64,000 nt of DNA from contig CAVVVF010000003.1 in NCBI GenBank assembly GCA_963751665.1, positions 1-64,000 of the forward strand, written 5' to 3'. Source of the stretch: AC-69 sp963751665. Lineage in GTDB: Bacteria > Actinomycetota > UBA4738 > HRBIN12. Positions 7,905-16,427 of this stretch are shown here, one piece after another; within the stretch, counting starts at the first letter, position 1, and each line of letters starts with the position of its first letter. The position numbers and the translations under genes were made by a program. The notes under the pieces were generated by a model. The model saw only the letters and a list, made by a program, of their open reading frames with translations, did no database searches and was not told the origin of the DNA.

Positions 7905-8168
7905 CAGGTCGATCAGCTCCGGTTCGAGGGTCTGAACGGTGTCCTCTGGCCGGAATCCGATGGATTGCTCGCGGAGGGGAGCGGCGTTCGCCCCTCCCAA
8001 CGCCCGACCCGAGCCCGAAGGGGTTGCCCTGGGAAGGGGACGGCGTTGGGCCCACCCCACGTCAAACCCCGTCAAACGCGATCGCGGAGTGGGCCGGCGT
8101 TCGGGCCCCGGATCCAAGCCCGAGGGGTTGCTCGCGGAAGGGGGCGGCGTTCGGCCCCTCCCTATCTC
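7905..8168. repeat. GC-rich repeat block 3 (R3)
   Basis: Four units of the same family as R1 and R2, for example GGATTGCTCGCGGAGGGG, GGGGTTGCCCTGGGAAGGGG and GGGGTTGCTCGCGGAAGGG, each followed by CGGCGTT. The string GGGCCCCGGATCCAAGCCCG is shared exactly with R1. It ends about 50 bases past the 3' end of the TetR gene, so it may sit in that transcript's 3' region. Confidence 0.65.
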
Positions 8169-8221
8169 CTAACCCTTCAAGCGTTGGACCGCCTGCCAGG
8201 CGGCAAACAGCCGACCAGACA

Positions 8222-8835
8222 CTAGACGGCGGTGGGCTGGAGGGCGCTTCGGACGAACGCGACGACTTCGCGCTCGCGTCGGCGAAGCGATGCTCGGCTC
8301 CTGTCCTTCCCCACCACCGCGTTCAGCACGCTCGCCTCCGTCAGCGATCCCACCACCGCCGTGTACAGCATGAACAGCAGCAGCGCCGGGTCCTGCTCGC
8401 GGATCTTCCCCCTCATCCATCCCCGCCTGGAGGAACGCCACGGCCCGCTTCCGCAGCGGGTCGATCACGCCGGCGAACCGCTCGAACCCCTCGGCGCCGA
8501 GGCGGCCGGCTTCCCGAACGAACATCGGGAACTCGGGCCACTCCTCCGCGAGCGCGAACACAGCGTGGATCACCGCCTCGGCCCGGTCCCAATACGTCTC
8601 CTTGCCCTCGAGCGCCTCCGCGAATCTCCTCGGCGACCCGCTGGCCGGCGGCCTGCAGGCACGCCTCGAGCAGCGCGTCCTTCGTCGGGAAGTAGTACAG
8701 GAGCGTCTGCTTGCGGATCCCGACGGCGCTGGCGATCTGCTCGAGGCTCGCGCCCGAGTAGCCCTCGCGGCCGAACGCGCGGATGGCCTCCTCGATGAGA
8801 GCGTGCCGGCGCGTCGCGCCGCCGGTCCGCGTCAC
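8222..8835 (-). CDS. TetR-family transcriptional regulator (two frameshifts)
   Basis: The start at 8835 (MTRTGGATRRHALIEEAIRA) leads into a canonical TetR helix-turn-helix: REGYSGASLEQIASAVGIRK then TLLYYFPTKDALLEACL, about residues 12-60. The frame then slips near 8600 and again near 8410. The other frames supply HAVFALAEEWPEFPMFVREA, GFERFAGVIDPLRKRAVAFL and finally KIREQDPALLLFMLYTAVVG, ending at 8222. The joined length of about 203 residues is normal for the family. It is the last gene of the operon, 11 bases after the acyltransferase. Inference: it represses the operon by binding the palindrome at 14964-14979. The slips look like assembly indels. Confidence 0.75.
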
Positions 8836-8846
8836 GGGTCACTCGC

Positions 8847-9770
8847 TCAGCGCCATGCCGGCGGCCTGCCGCGCCGGGCGATGTCCCGCGATCCCTCCCA
8901 CGTCCGGCGCCACTTCGGTCCGGACGGCCCGCTGAGCTTGGGGGTGGCACCCGTGGCCGCGCGCCGGCGGGCCTCCCACCAGCTCGTGCGGTCCTCGTCG
9001 AACAGCTCGGCGATGGCCCGCTGCATCCGAAGCGAGAACGCCTGGTGGCTCTCCCCCTCCTCGGGCCGGAGCGGGCGTCCGTAGCGCACGCGGATGGGCG
9101 GGCGTCCGGGCTTGGGCCAGAACCGGCCTTTCGGCATGGCCGCGTAGGCCCCGATGATGGCGATCGGCACGACCGGCATGTCCATGTCGATGGCCAGGCG
9201 CGCGCTGCCGTGGCGGAACCGCTGCATCCAGCCGTCCGGGGAGCGCGTGCCCTCCGGGAACACGATGAGGTTCCACCCGTCCCGGATCAGCTCCTTGGCC
9301 TTGTCCGTCGCGCTTTCGCCGCCGCCTCGCTCGATGGGGAACCCGCCGTACACGAGCGCCGTGAACGCCGACCGCCACCACACGTCGAAGAAGTAGTCCT
9401 TGGCCGCGGCCGTCGCCGTCTTGTTCCTCCACTTCGGGGGAAGCGTGGTCAGGATCAGCGTGGCGTCCAGGTGGCTCGAGTGGTTGCTGATGAACATGAC
9501 CGGCGGCTGCTCGCCCTCCAGGTTGTCCAGGCCGAACACCTCCGGCGAGGTCTCGTTCCACACGATCGGCTTCATCACGCCCGACAGGACCACGTCGCGG
9601 GCCGCGCGTCCGGCCGGGCTCCGGGCCCAGTCGGTGGGGAACGACCACGGCTCGGCGGGCGGCGTGTGGGGCTCGGCGGACCGGGGCGCCACCGGACGGC
9701 GACCCCACCGCCATCCCTTGGCGACGCTTCGGACCTCGTCGGCCAGCGAACGCTTCGTGGGCCGCGCCAT
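8847..9770 (-). CDS. PlsC-like lysophospholipid / 1-acylglycerol-3-phosphate acyltransferase family protein
   Basis: Membrane-associated glycerolipid acyltransferase family. The HX4D motif (NHSSHLDAT, His97 and Asp102) and the EGTR block (FPEGTRSPDG, about residues 171-180) are both intact. A region rich in aromatics lies between them (DYFFDVWWRSAFTALVYGG). About 307 residues, with a basic N-terminal 60 residues and an Arg-rich C-tail. ATG 9770 shares its A with the TGA of the LarA-like gene; an in-frame GTG lies one codon earlier. The acceptor is unknown. With a fatty-acyl-reductase-like protein and a dehydrogenase in the same operon, it could acylate an alcohol or ether-type intermediate rather than plain lysophosphatidate (inference). 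Confidence 0.85.
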   Translation of the reverse strand: MARPTKRSLADEVRSVAKGWRWGRRPVAPRSAEPHTPPAEPWSFPTDWARSPAGRAARDVVLSGVMKPIVWNETSPEVFGLDNLEGEQPPVMFISNHSSHLDATLILTTLPPKWRNKTATAAAKDYFFDVWWRSAFTALVYGGFPIERGGGESATDKAKELIRDGWNLIVFPEGTRSPDGWMQRFRHGSARLAIDMDMPVVPIAIIGAYAAMPKGRFWPKPGRPPIRVRYGRPLRPEEGESHQAFSLRMQRAIAELFDEDRTSWWEARRRAATGATPKLSGPSGPKWRRTWEGSRDIARRGRPPAWR

Positions 9771-11356
9771 CACCGCACGTCCGCGATCGCGAGCGGCGGC
9801 ACGTGCAGGTACGTGATCGACGGCGAGCGCCCCACCGTGTCACCGGCCATCTCCAGGGCGTCCCGGAACGAGGTCGCCGCCCGGTACCCCAGGCGCTCGC
9901 AGGCCTTCGGGTTCCCGCCCACCACGATGACGTCGCCCAGGTAGTCCAGGGCATGCGCACCCCAGTACCACATGTAGAAGGGGTGCACGCCGTGGTAGGC
10001 GTGGCTCTTGCGGTACAGGTGGATGTACCAGGGGTCGGTGGCGTACTGCTGCTCGTACTTCGACTCGATCGTGGAGGGGTCGGTGGTCTGGGACAGCACC
10101 TCCTCGAAGAAGTCCACGTACGAGGGATGGTGCACCTGATGGAACTCCCACGGGACCGGGTGGAACATGATCATGGCCCCGCCCGGGCGAACCACCGGCT
10201 TGTTCCGGTACATGTTGAACAGGTAGCCGAGCCCCAGGCAGTGCACCAGGATGGGGTTCATGATCGAGTTCACGTTGTACGGCCCGATGAACGGGAGGCC
10301 GACGACCATCACGTCGCTCTGGCCGTTCACCTCGGTGAGCTGCTGCTGGTGCAGCCGGGCCAGCGTCCGCTCGTGCACGGCCTCCGTCTCTCCCGCGTTG
10401 ATCCCGGTCACGCCGTACGGGGACAGCACCCGCGTCCACACCTGGTGACGCAGCTTCGGCGGTGCCATCTCGTTCGCCTTCTTCGCCGCCAGGTAGGTGG
10501 CCTGCTCCTTCAGCGACCACTCCCACTCGCGCTTGTTCATGAACCCGAACGGCTCGGGGAAGACCTCGTTGTTCAGCGTGGTCTCGATGGTGAAGATGCG
10601 CACGCCGTTGTCCTTCAGGAGCTGGCCCATCCGCGCGCACGAGTCGTGGATGGCGGAATGGCCGGGACGGGGGTCCATGTAGGACTTGGAGTGCAGCATC
10701 GTGCTGACGTTGTGGTGCGGCCGGACGCCCCGGTAGCTGGCCAAGCCCACCGGGACCGACTTGTGCCCGCCGTCCATGGCCACCAGGTTGATGTTCACGT
10801 ACACGATGAGGTCGGACTCGGCGGCACGCTTGTTGATCTCGACGTCCTCGCCCTGGTCGGTGGTGCCGACGTACGTGAGGTTGGCGTGGTCCTCGGCGTC
10901 GTGGTTCGTCAGGTCTCGAGGGTAGAACGACCGGAACACGCGCTCCCCCACCGCATGCTTGATCTCATCACCGGTCATCCGGCGATGCAGCGAGTTGGCC
11001 ACGATCAGCTTGAGGTCCTCGACCCCCTTCGCTGCCGCGAGCTCGATGACCTCCTCCAGGACGAGCTGGCGGATGTCGGGCTGCTGCATCGGGGGCAGAG
11101 GGATCGAGATGTCGTCGAACGCGATGGTGAGCTTCATGCCCGGCTTCAGCAGCGCCTCGAGCGGCTCGGAATCGTGCGGGTGGGCCAGGGCCCGGCGGAT
11201 GGCCTCCCGCACGTCCTTGATCCGAGGGAGCGCGTCCGGCGGATAGATCACCCGCGACCCCAGCGGGAACTTCTGGAGCCGGAACCCCTCGCCCTCGTGG
11301 ACCAGGAGCGGCGGCGTCCGCTCGTCGACCTCCAGCACGAACCCCGGTCTGCTCAC
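9770..11356 (-). CDS. LarA-like (DUF2088, lactate racemase domain) protein
   Basis: 528 residues. The family prototype LarA racemises lactate with a nickel-pincer nucleotide. Visible family marks are LTIAFDDISIPLP (Asp81-Asp82), VANSLHRRMTGDE (His124), RDLTNHDAEDH (His152) and AMDGGHKSVPVGLASYRGV (His198, Lys199), matching the conserved acidic, His and Lys positions. The C-terminal 200 residues are unusually rich in His, Tyr and Trp (EFHQVHHPSYVDFFEEV, YHGVHPFYMWYWGAHALDYL). It is longer than classical LarA (about 420 residues). No pincer-synthesis genes (larB/C/E) occur in the window, so the cofactor is uncertain. The gene starts 12 bases after the dehydrogenase and overlaps plsC. It is probably a redox-neutral isomerase/epimerase of a hydroxy acid or related lipid intermediate (inference). 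Confidence 0.8.
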   Translation of the reverse strand: MSRPGFVLEVDERTPPLLVHEGEGFRLQKFPLGSRVIYPPDALPRIKDVREAIRRALAHPHDSEPLEALLKPGMKLTIAFDDISIPLPPMQQPDIRQLVLEEVIELAAAKGVEDLKLIVANSLHRRMTGDEIKHAVGERVFRSFYPRDLTNHDAEDHANLTYVGTTDQGEDVEINKRAAESDLIVYVNINLVAMDGGHKSVPVGLASYRGVRPHHNVSTMLHSKSYMDPRPGHSAIHDSCARMGQLLKDNGVRIFTIETTLNNEVFPEPFGFMNKREWEWSLKEQATYLAAKKANEMAPPKLRHQVWTRVLSPYGVTGINAGETEAVHERTLARLHQQQLTEVNGQSDVMVVGLPFIGPYNVNSIMNPILVHCLGLGYLFNMYRNKPVVRPGGAMIMFHPVPWEFHQVHHPSYVDFFEEVLSQTTDPSTIESKYEQQYATDPWYIHLYRKSHAYHGVHPFYMWYWGAHALDYLGDVIVVGGNPKACERLGYRAATSFRDALEMAGDTVGRSPSITYLHVPPLAIADVR

Positions 11357-11368
11357 GCTGTGCCCTCC

Positions 11369-12611
11369 TCAGTCAGCTCTCAGGTCGAACGCGACCTTCA
11401 ACGTGCCCAGTCGCCCGGCGCCGAGCGCATGGTCGATGGCCGACCGCCACCGACGAAGCGGATACGTCGCCCCGACGATCCCGTCGAGGGGCGTCGCGGC
11501 GGCGATCCCGGTGGCGATGTCGAACGCCGACGTCCCGTCGGCGTTCGACGACCCCTTCGCCTTCGACCCCCGGCGCCCCGGCTTCTCGATGCCCCCCGTG
11601 TACGCCCCCACCAGCTCGAGCTCGCGGAACCACAGCGGCGTGAGGTCCACCCCGGCCACGGGGATGCCGGCCAGGACGACCCGGCCGCCTGCCCTCGTCG
11701 TCCGAAGGGCGAGATCGAGCGAGCCCTTCGATCCCACGCAGTCGATGGCGACGTCCACGCCGCCCAGCAGGAACGGGCTGCCCGCGCTCGGGCTTCAGCT
11801 TCAACGCCCTGGTGGAACGGCGGACCTCGTTGATGGCCTCGCCGGGCGACACGACGTCGGTCGCGCCGAACGACTCCGCCCACTCCCGCTGGCGTCGGTG
11901 CTTGGCCACGACGACGACGCTCCCGGCGCGGGTCAGCTCCTTCAGCGCGAGCAGCGTGAGGATCCCGACGGTGCCGGCTCCGATCACGAGCACGTCCGCG
12001 TTCGCGTGCACGTCCGCCCGGAGCGCGCAGTGGACCGCGCACGCGAGCGGCTCGACCAGCACGGCCCGCCGGTCGGACATGCCCTCGGGCACCGGGTGGA
12101 GCTGCGAGCGGTGGGCCACGAACATCCGGCTCCACCCTCCGCCGGTGTCGGCGCAGAACCCGGTCTGCAGGCCGGGCGAGACGTGCCCGGTCGTCACCCG
12201 GTCGCACCGGCCGAACCGCCCCTCCGTGCAGGACCCGCACATCGGCTCGACCCCCCGGGCCGCGCACGACAGGACCGGCTCCAGCGTGACGCGGGCTCCG
12301 GCCGCCAGGCCGTCCACGTCGTCCAGGAGCTCCCCCACCACCTCGTGGCCCGGAACGAACGGCATCGACACGAGCGGGGAGAAGTAGAAGCTCGACTGTC
12401 CCGAGATCGTCGCCAGGTCCGAGCCGCAGATCCCCGACAGGAGTGGCCTGACCCTGGCCCACCCCGGGCCGGGCAGCTCCGGGTCCCGCTTGCTCACGAA
12501 CCGGAGCGGCGCGAGCGGCCCGGACACCAGGCCCGGGACCCGTTGCCCCACGGCCCTCGCGGTGAGGTACCGGGGGACGGATCGGAACAGCTCGAGGGCC
12601 TGGATGGTCAT
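11369..12611 (-). CDS. Zinc-dependent alcohol dehydrogenase family protein (one frameshift)
   Basis: Medium-chain dehydrogenase/reductase. ATG 12611 is preceded by GAGGGAG. Catalytic zinc ligands are visible: GICGSD (Cys62) and PGHE (His89, Glu90). There is a Cys cluster for structural zinc, in the regions CAARGVEPMCGSCTEG and FGRC (Cys116, 125, 128, 136), and a Rossmann motif GAGTVG (211-216). Near 11785 the frame slips. The other frame continues GGVDVAIDCVGSKGSLDLAL and RAGGRVVLAGIPVAGVDLTP to 11369, giving about 413 residues in total. It lies 25 bases after the FAR/HAD gene and 12 before the LarA-like gene. Probable role: aldehyde/alcohol or hydroxy-acid oxidoreduction within this operon's pathway. 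Confidence 0.8.
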
Positions 12612-12636
12612 GCCGGCTCCCTCACCGCGCCCACCT

Positions 12637-14946
12637 TCACCGAACCGCCGGCTTGGGGAACCGGACCCGCGGCATGCCGCCCGACATCTCCCACTCCTCG
12701 ATGGGCCACCGCCGCCGCCGGGCCACCCGCAGCAGCGCCGCGTCGGGCGAGACCACCACCGGGTTGCCCACGGCACGAAGCAGCGCGAGGTCGGAGTGGC
12801 TGTCCGCGTAGGCGTACGAGGCCTTCAGGTCGGCGCCCTCGGTCTCGGCGTACCGGCGGAGCCACGCCGCGCGGGCCTCGCCCACGAGCGGCGGTTCCGC
12901 CAGGTAGCCCGTGTATCGCCCGTCCTCCACGGCGAGCTTGGCCGCGATCACCATGTCGAACAGGGGGGCCAACGGGCGCACGAACGGCTCGGCGGCCGCG
13001 GTGATCAGGATCGTGCGGTGGCCGGCCGCGCGGTGCTCGCGGATCCGTCGCACCGCCGCGGCCGACAGCTTCTGCAGCATGAACTCCGTCACCACGTCGT
13101 CGATCAGCCGGTCCACCCGCTCGACCGAGGCATCCTCGAACCGGCGGAAGAAGGTTCGAAGGAACTCGCCCCGGTCCCGGCGGTCCGCCATCAGGTACGA
13201 GGGGATCCGCGAGAACACCGAGAACAGCTCCTCGGGCCACTCCTCGAGCGGCAGGTCCGCCATGCGGGCCCACACGTAGGACTCGACCACGTTCGAGGGG
13301 AGGAGCGTGCCCTCCATGTCGAACAGGGCCAGCACGAGCTGCTCGCGCTCGCGGATCTGGACCTTGGGCTTGACCCGGGCGGTGGACAGCGCCCGCAGGC
13401 CGATCGTCACCGCCGGGCAGTGCACCTCGACCAGGTAATGGTGCCAGTCAAGCGCCGCCGAGTCGAACGGGAACCGCTCCCGGTCTGCCTGGGACAGGGA
13501 ACGGAACAGCTCCAGGGTCCGGTCGTCGGTGTAGTTGACCTCGGCCTCCGTGTAGGCCCCGTACAGGTCCGCGTATCGCCGGATGAACTCGACCCGGCCC
13601 TTGTCGCGGTCCACCCGACCGACCAGGTCGCGCATCCGCTTGGATTTCGGCAGGTGCGACACGACCTTGTCGGCGTACTTCACCGCCCGCTCCGCGGCCT
13701 TCAGCCGCCGCTCGACGCGCAGGTTGCCCGGGAACTTCCACTCGGGCACCTTGATCGTGCCCCGGCCGCGCTCGGGGAGCGGGTAGGCCTCGAAGTACTC
13801 CTTGACCAGCTCGTACAGCCCCAGGTACTGCAGCGGATTCCGGCTCCCCGAGCTCGTGTGGTAGTAGGCCGGCGTGGCCGGCTCCGGCGGATGGGCGGCC
13901 ACCGCGAGCATCGCGTTCACCACGTAGTCCACCGGGATGATGTCCACGATGCCCTCGGGGATGCCGGGGAACTCGGGGATCGTGCCGCGCCCGTACGCCA
14001 GGATGATGGGCTCGGCCATCTTGAAGCCCTCGATCCACCCGGGTTGCGGGTGCTCGAGCGCGCTCTCGATGATCGAGGGACGGATGATCGAGAGCGGCAC
14101 GCCGTGCTCCGCGGCGAGCTCCTCGACGGCGCGCTCCCCCATGGCCTTGGTGAACGTGTAGTTGTCCGGCCATCCGAGCGTCTGGGCCCGGGCCCGGCCG
14201 TAGGCCACCAGCCGCTTGGTCACCCACTGCTTCCGGCGATCCTCGGCGTCGTCGGCCACGGTCTGGGGGCCGGCCCTCGAGTGCTCCTGCCGGGCCTTCG
14301 CCATCAACCGGTCGAGCACCTGGGGCTGGCGCGAGGCGGCCTCGACGTCCCCGCGCGCTTGGAGCGCCAGGTCGGCCTCGGCCCGCCAGTCCACGCGGTG
14401 GGCCAGGGTGGTCTCCGGGATCACGCCCTTTCGGTTGCCGGCGACGTACGCCGTGGACACGTGGACGAGGTGCGGGTGACCTCCCGCCGCGAGCACCTGC
14501 TCGTAGAAGCGGACCGCGCCGAGCAGGTTCGTCTTGAAGCCCTCGTCGATCGGCGGGTCGAACGTGACCGTGGCGGCGCAGTGCATCACGACGTCGATGT
14601 CGCCGGGGAAGGCCGGGAGGTCCCGTTCCAGGTCGCCGTCGAGGACGTCGACGCGCTCGTCCAGGATCCGGCGGATGCCCTCGTCCCCCACGCGGTCGCG
14701 AAGGACGTTGAACGTGGGCCGGCCCATGAGCGACTCGACCCGTTGGCGACCCGAGGAGCCGAGCTGTGGACGGACCAGGAGCGTCACCCTGGTGTCGGGG
14801 AAGTCCAGCAGCAGGCGCTCGAACACGGCCTGGCCCAGGAACCCCGTGACCCCGGTGACCAGGACGTTCTTTCCGGCCAGGCGCCCCACGATCGAATCGG
14901 GGGTCGAGCCGGGCGCCGTACGGGAAGGCTCAGGGACCTCTACCAT
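12637..14946 (-). CDS. Fused fatty-acyl-reductase-like SDR and HAD-IB hydrolase
   Basis: 769 residues, first gene of the operon. Residues about 25-400 form a Male-sterility/NAD_binding_4-type reductase: NAD(P) motif TGVTGFLG (31-38), Ser/Thr in HVSTAY (162-167) and the catalytic Tyr-x3-Lys of NYTFTKAMGE (Tyr263, Lys267). Such domains reduce fatty acyl thioesters to aldehyde or alcohol. Residues about 535-755 form a SerB/HAD-IB-like domain with DMEGT (543-547), GHRTILITAAAEPFVRPLA and a late SYAYADSHSDLALL. The second Asp of the usual DxD is Glu here. ATG 14946 lies only 7 bases after a good -10 hexamer, so the mRNA is predicted to be leaderless. Coupling of reduction and dephosphorylation suggests a lipid alcohol or ether-lipid route (inference). 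Confidence 0.85.
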   Translation of the reverse strand: MVEVPEPSRTAPGSTPDSIVGRLAGKNVLVTGVTGFLGQAVFERLLLDFPDTRVTLLVRPQLGSSGRQRVESLMGRPTFNVLRDRVGDEGIRRILDERVDVLDGDLERDLPAFPGDIDVVMHCAATVTFDPPIDEGFKTNLLGAVRFYEQVLAAGGHPHLVHVSTAYVAGNRKGVIPETTLAHRVDWRAEADLALQARGDVEAASRQPQVLDRLMAKARQEHSRAGPQTVADDAEDRRKQWVTKRLVAYGRARAQTLGWPDNYTFTKAMGERAVEELAAEHGVPLSIIRPSIIESALEHPQPGWIEGFKMAEPIILAYGRGTIPEFPGIPEGIVDIIPVDYVVNAMLAVAAHPPEPATPAYYHTSSGSRNPLQYLGLYELVKEYFEAYPLPERGRGTIKVPEWKFPGNLRVERRLKAAERAVKYADKVVSHLPKSKRMRDLVGRVDRDKGRVEFIRRYADLYGAYTEAEVNYTDDRTLELFRSLSQADRERFPFDSAALDWHHYLVEVHCPAVTIGLRALSTARVKPKVQIREREQLVLALFDMEGTLLPSNVVESYVWARMADLPLEEWPEELFSVFSRIPSYLMADRRDRGEFLRTFFRRFEDASVERVDRLIDDVVTEFMLQKLSAAAVRRIREHRAAGHRTILITAAAEPFVRPLAPLFDMVIAAKLAVEDGRYTGYLAEPPLVGEARAAWLRRYAETEGADLKASYAYADSHSDLALLRAVGNPVVVSPDAALLRVARRRRWPIEEWEMSGGMPRVRFPKPAVR

Positions 14947-14953
14947 CCGGCAG

Positions 14954-14982
14954 ATTATGCCTCTCTACCGCTTGGTAGACAA
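14954..14982 (-). promoter_or_regulatory. Sigma-70-type promoter of the FAR/HAD operon, leaderless
   Basis: On the minus strand TTGTCT (14982-14977), a 17-base spacer, then CATAAT (14959-14954). The ATG begins 8 bases after the hexamer, about where transcription should start, so little or no 5' leader is expected. No Shine-Dalgarno sequence is present. Confidence 0.65.
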
Positions 14983-16408
14983 GTCCCCTCCGGGTAGCGT
15001 GTCCCCTCGATGGATCGCAGGGCAGGCGGGCGAGGGCAGCGACCCGTCGCGGCCGCCGCAGTGGCGCGAGGTCTTCCAGGGGAAGCGAGGCCGGCTGACC
15101 GCGGGCCTGCTGCTCCTCGAGGCCCTGGTGGCGGTGGAGGCGCTCGTGGTGACCACCATCCTGCCTGCCGTCCGGCGGGACCTCGGGGGGATCCAGTACT
15201 ACGGCTGGGCCTTCAGCGCCACGTTCCTGGCGACGTTCGCCTCCATCCCCATCGCCGGCCGCGCCACCGACCGGTACGGGCCGAAGAGGCCCCTCGCGAT
15301 CATGCTGGGCGTCTACGTCGCCGGCCTCGTCGTCGCCGGGCTCGCTCCCAACATGCCGGTCCTGGTGATCGGCCGATTCGTCCAGGGGTGTGGTGCCGGA
15401 GCGTTCTATTCGGTGTCGCTCGGGACGGTGGCCAAGAGCTATCCCGGGAGGATCCGCCCGCGGGTGCTGGCCCTCCTCGCCTCGATGTGGATCCTCCCCG
15501 GGATCCTCGGCCCGCCGCTCGGCGCGCTCCTGGCCTCCACCGTTGGATGGCGATGGGTCTTCGTGGCGCCGCTCCCGCTGCTCGTCGTGATCGCCGCGCT
15601 GATCCTGCCTTCCATGCCGGACGTCGCCGGGAACACGGAGGCCGGCAGGCTGTCGATCCGCTGGCCCCTCCAGCTCATGGTGGGCGCGGGAGTGTTCCTG
15701 GCCGGTCTCACCGAGCCCTCGTGGTGGAGCCTGCTGATGATCCCGGCCGGCCTGGTCCTCGGCCTTCCCGCACTCGCCCGGATCGCCCCTGCCGGCTGGT
15801 TCCGGGCCAGGCCGGGCCTGCCGGCGACGGCCGCGGCCGCGTTCCTGCTCTCGGCGGCGTTCTTCGCCGTGGACGGCTTCGTCCCGCTGATGCTGACGGG
15901 GGTTCGGGGGCTGTCGATCGCCGAGGCGGGCATCGTCGTGACGCTCGCGACCGTCGCCTGGTCCCTGGGGAGCTGGTGGCAGTCGCGCACCATCGGACGG
16001 ATCGGCGCGCCGACCCTCGTCGCCGGAGGGACCGGCGTGGTGGCGGTCGGGATCGTGGCCGTCGCCGCCGGCCTGACCTCGCTTCCCATCGTCGTGCCGT
16101 ACATCGGCTGGGGCCTTGCCGGCCTGGGGATGGGCGTGGCGTTCCCCACCATCCCCCTCGCCGCGATGAGCCAGGCATCGGAGGGAGCCGAGGCCGGCGA
16201 GCTCTCCTCGATCCTGCTCACCGACACCCTCGGCGCCGGGATCGGTACCGGATTGGGAGGAGCGTGCATCGCGATCGCCGACGCCACGGGAAGCCAGCTG
16301 CGGGCGGGGATCGCCGGGGCGTTCGCCGTGGGGCTCGTCGCGGCCTTGATCTTGATCGCGATCGCCCGGCGGTTGCCGGTGAGCGCGCCGGCAGACTCGG
16401 CACCCTGA
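14957..16408 (+). CDS. MFS transporter, drug/solute:H+ antiporter type
   Basis: Inner-membrane secondary transporter with about 12 hydrophobic segments. It carries the MFS motif A region (GRATDRYGPKRPLAIMLG), a motif B/C-like stretch (VIGRFVQGCGAGAFYSVSLG) and WILPGILGPPLGALLASTVG WRWVF. 483 residues from ATG 14957. That start lacks a ribosome site and places the operator inside the gene. GTG 14999 is an in-frame alternative that leaves the operator outside and still keeps all helices. It is divergent from the FAR/HAD operon across the shared operator, so it may export that pathway's product or a lipid-active compound (inference). It converges on asd, 19 bases away. Confidence 0.8.
   Translation: MPLYRLVDKSPPGSVSPRWIAGQAGEGSDPSRPPQWREVFQGKRGRLTAGLLLLEALVAVEALVVTTILPAVRRDLGGIQYYGWAFSATFLATFASIPIAGRATDRYGPKRPLAIMLGVYVAGLVVAGLAPNMPVLVIGRFVQGCGAGAFYSVSLGTVAKSYPGRIRPRVLALLASMWILPGILGPPLGALLASTVGWRWVFVAPLPLLVVIAALILPSMPDVAGNTEAGRLSIRWPLQLMVGAGVFLAGLTEPSWWSLLMIPAGLVLGLPALARIAPAGWFRARPGLPATAAAAFLLSAAFFAVDGFVPLMLTGVRGLSIAEAGIVVTLATVAWSLGSWWQSRTIGRIGAPTLVAGGTGVVAVGIVAVAAGLTSLPIVVPYIGWGLAGLGMGVAFPTIPLAAMSQASEGAEAGELSSILLTDTLGAGIGTGLGGACIAIADATGSQLRAGIAGAFAVGLVAALILIAIARRLPVSAPADSAP
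14964..14979. promoter_or_regulatory. Palindromic operator TCTACC-N4-GGTAGA
   Basis: A perfect 6+6 inverted repeat around GCTT, lying in the promoter spacer and overlapping the -35 hexamer. The size and symmetry fit TetR-family sites, and the operon's last gene encodes a TetR regulator. It could also control the divergent MFS gene. Confidence 0.6.
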
Positions 16409-16427
16409 TGGAGATCCGGACGCCCGC

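Noticed and set aside
9803..11833. Long plus-strand open frame (676 codons) opposite the LarA-like gene
   Set aside because: Arg/His/Val-rich antisense frame caused by high GC at third positions; the minus strand has the conserved LarA motifs.
12490..14997. 835-codon plus-strand frame opposite the FAR/HAD fusion
   Set aside because: No family signature; mirror of a well-conserved minus-strand gene.
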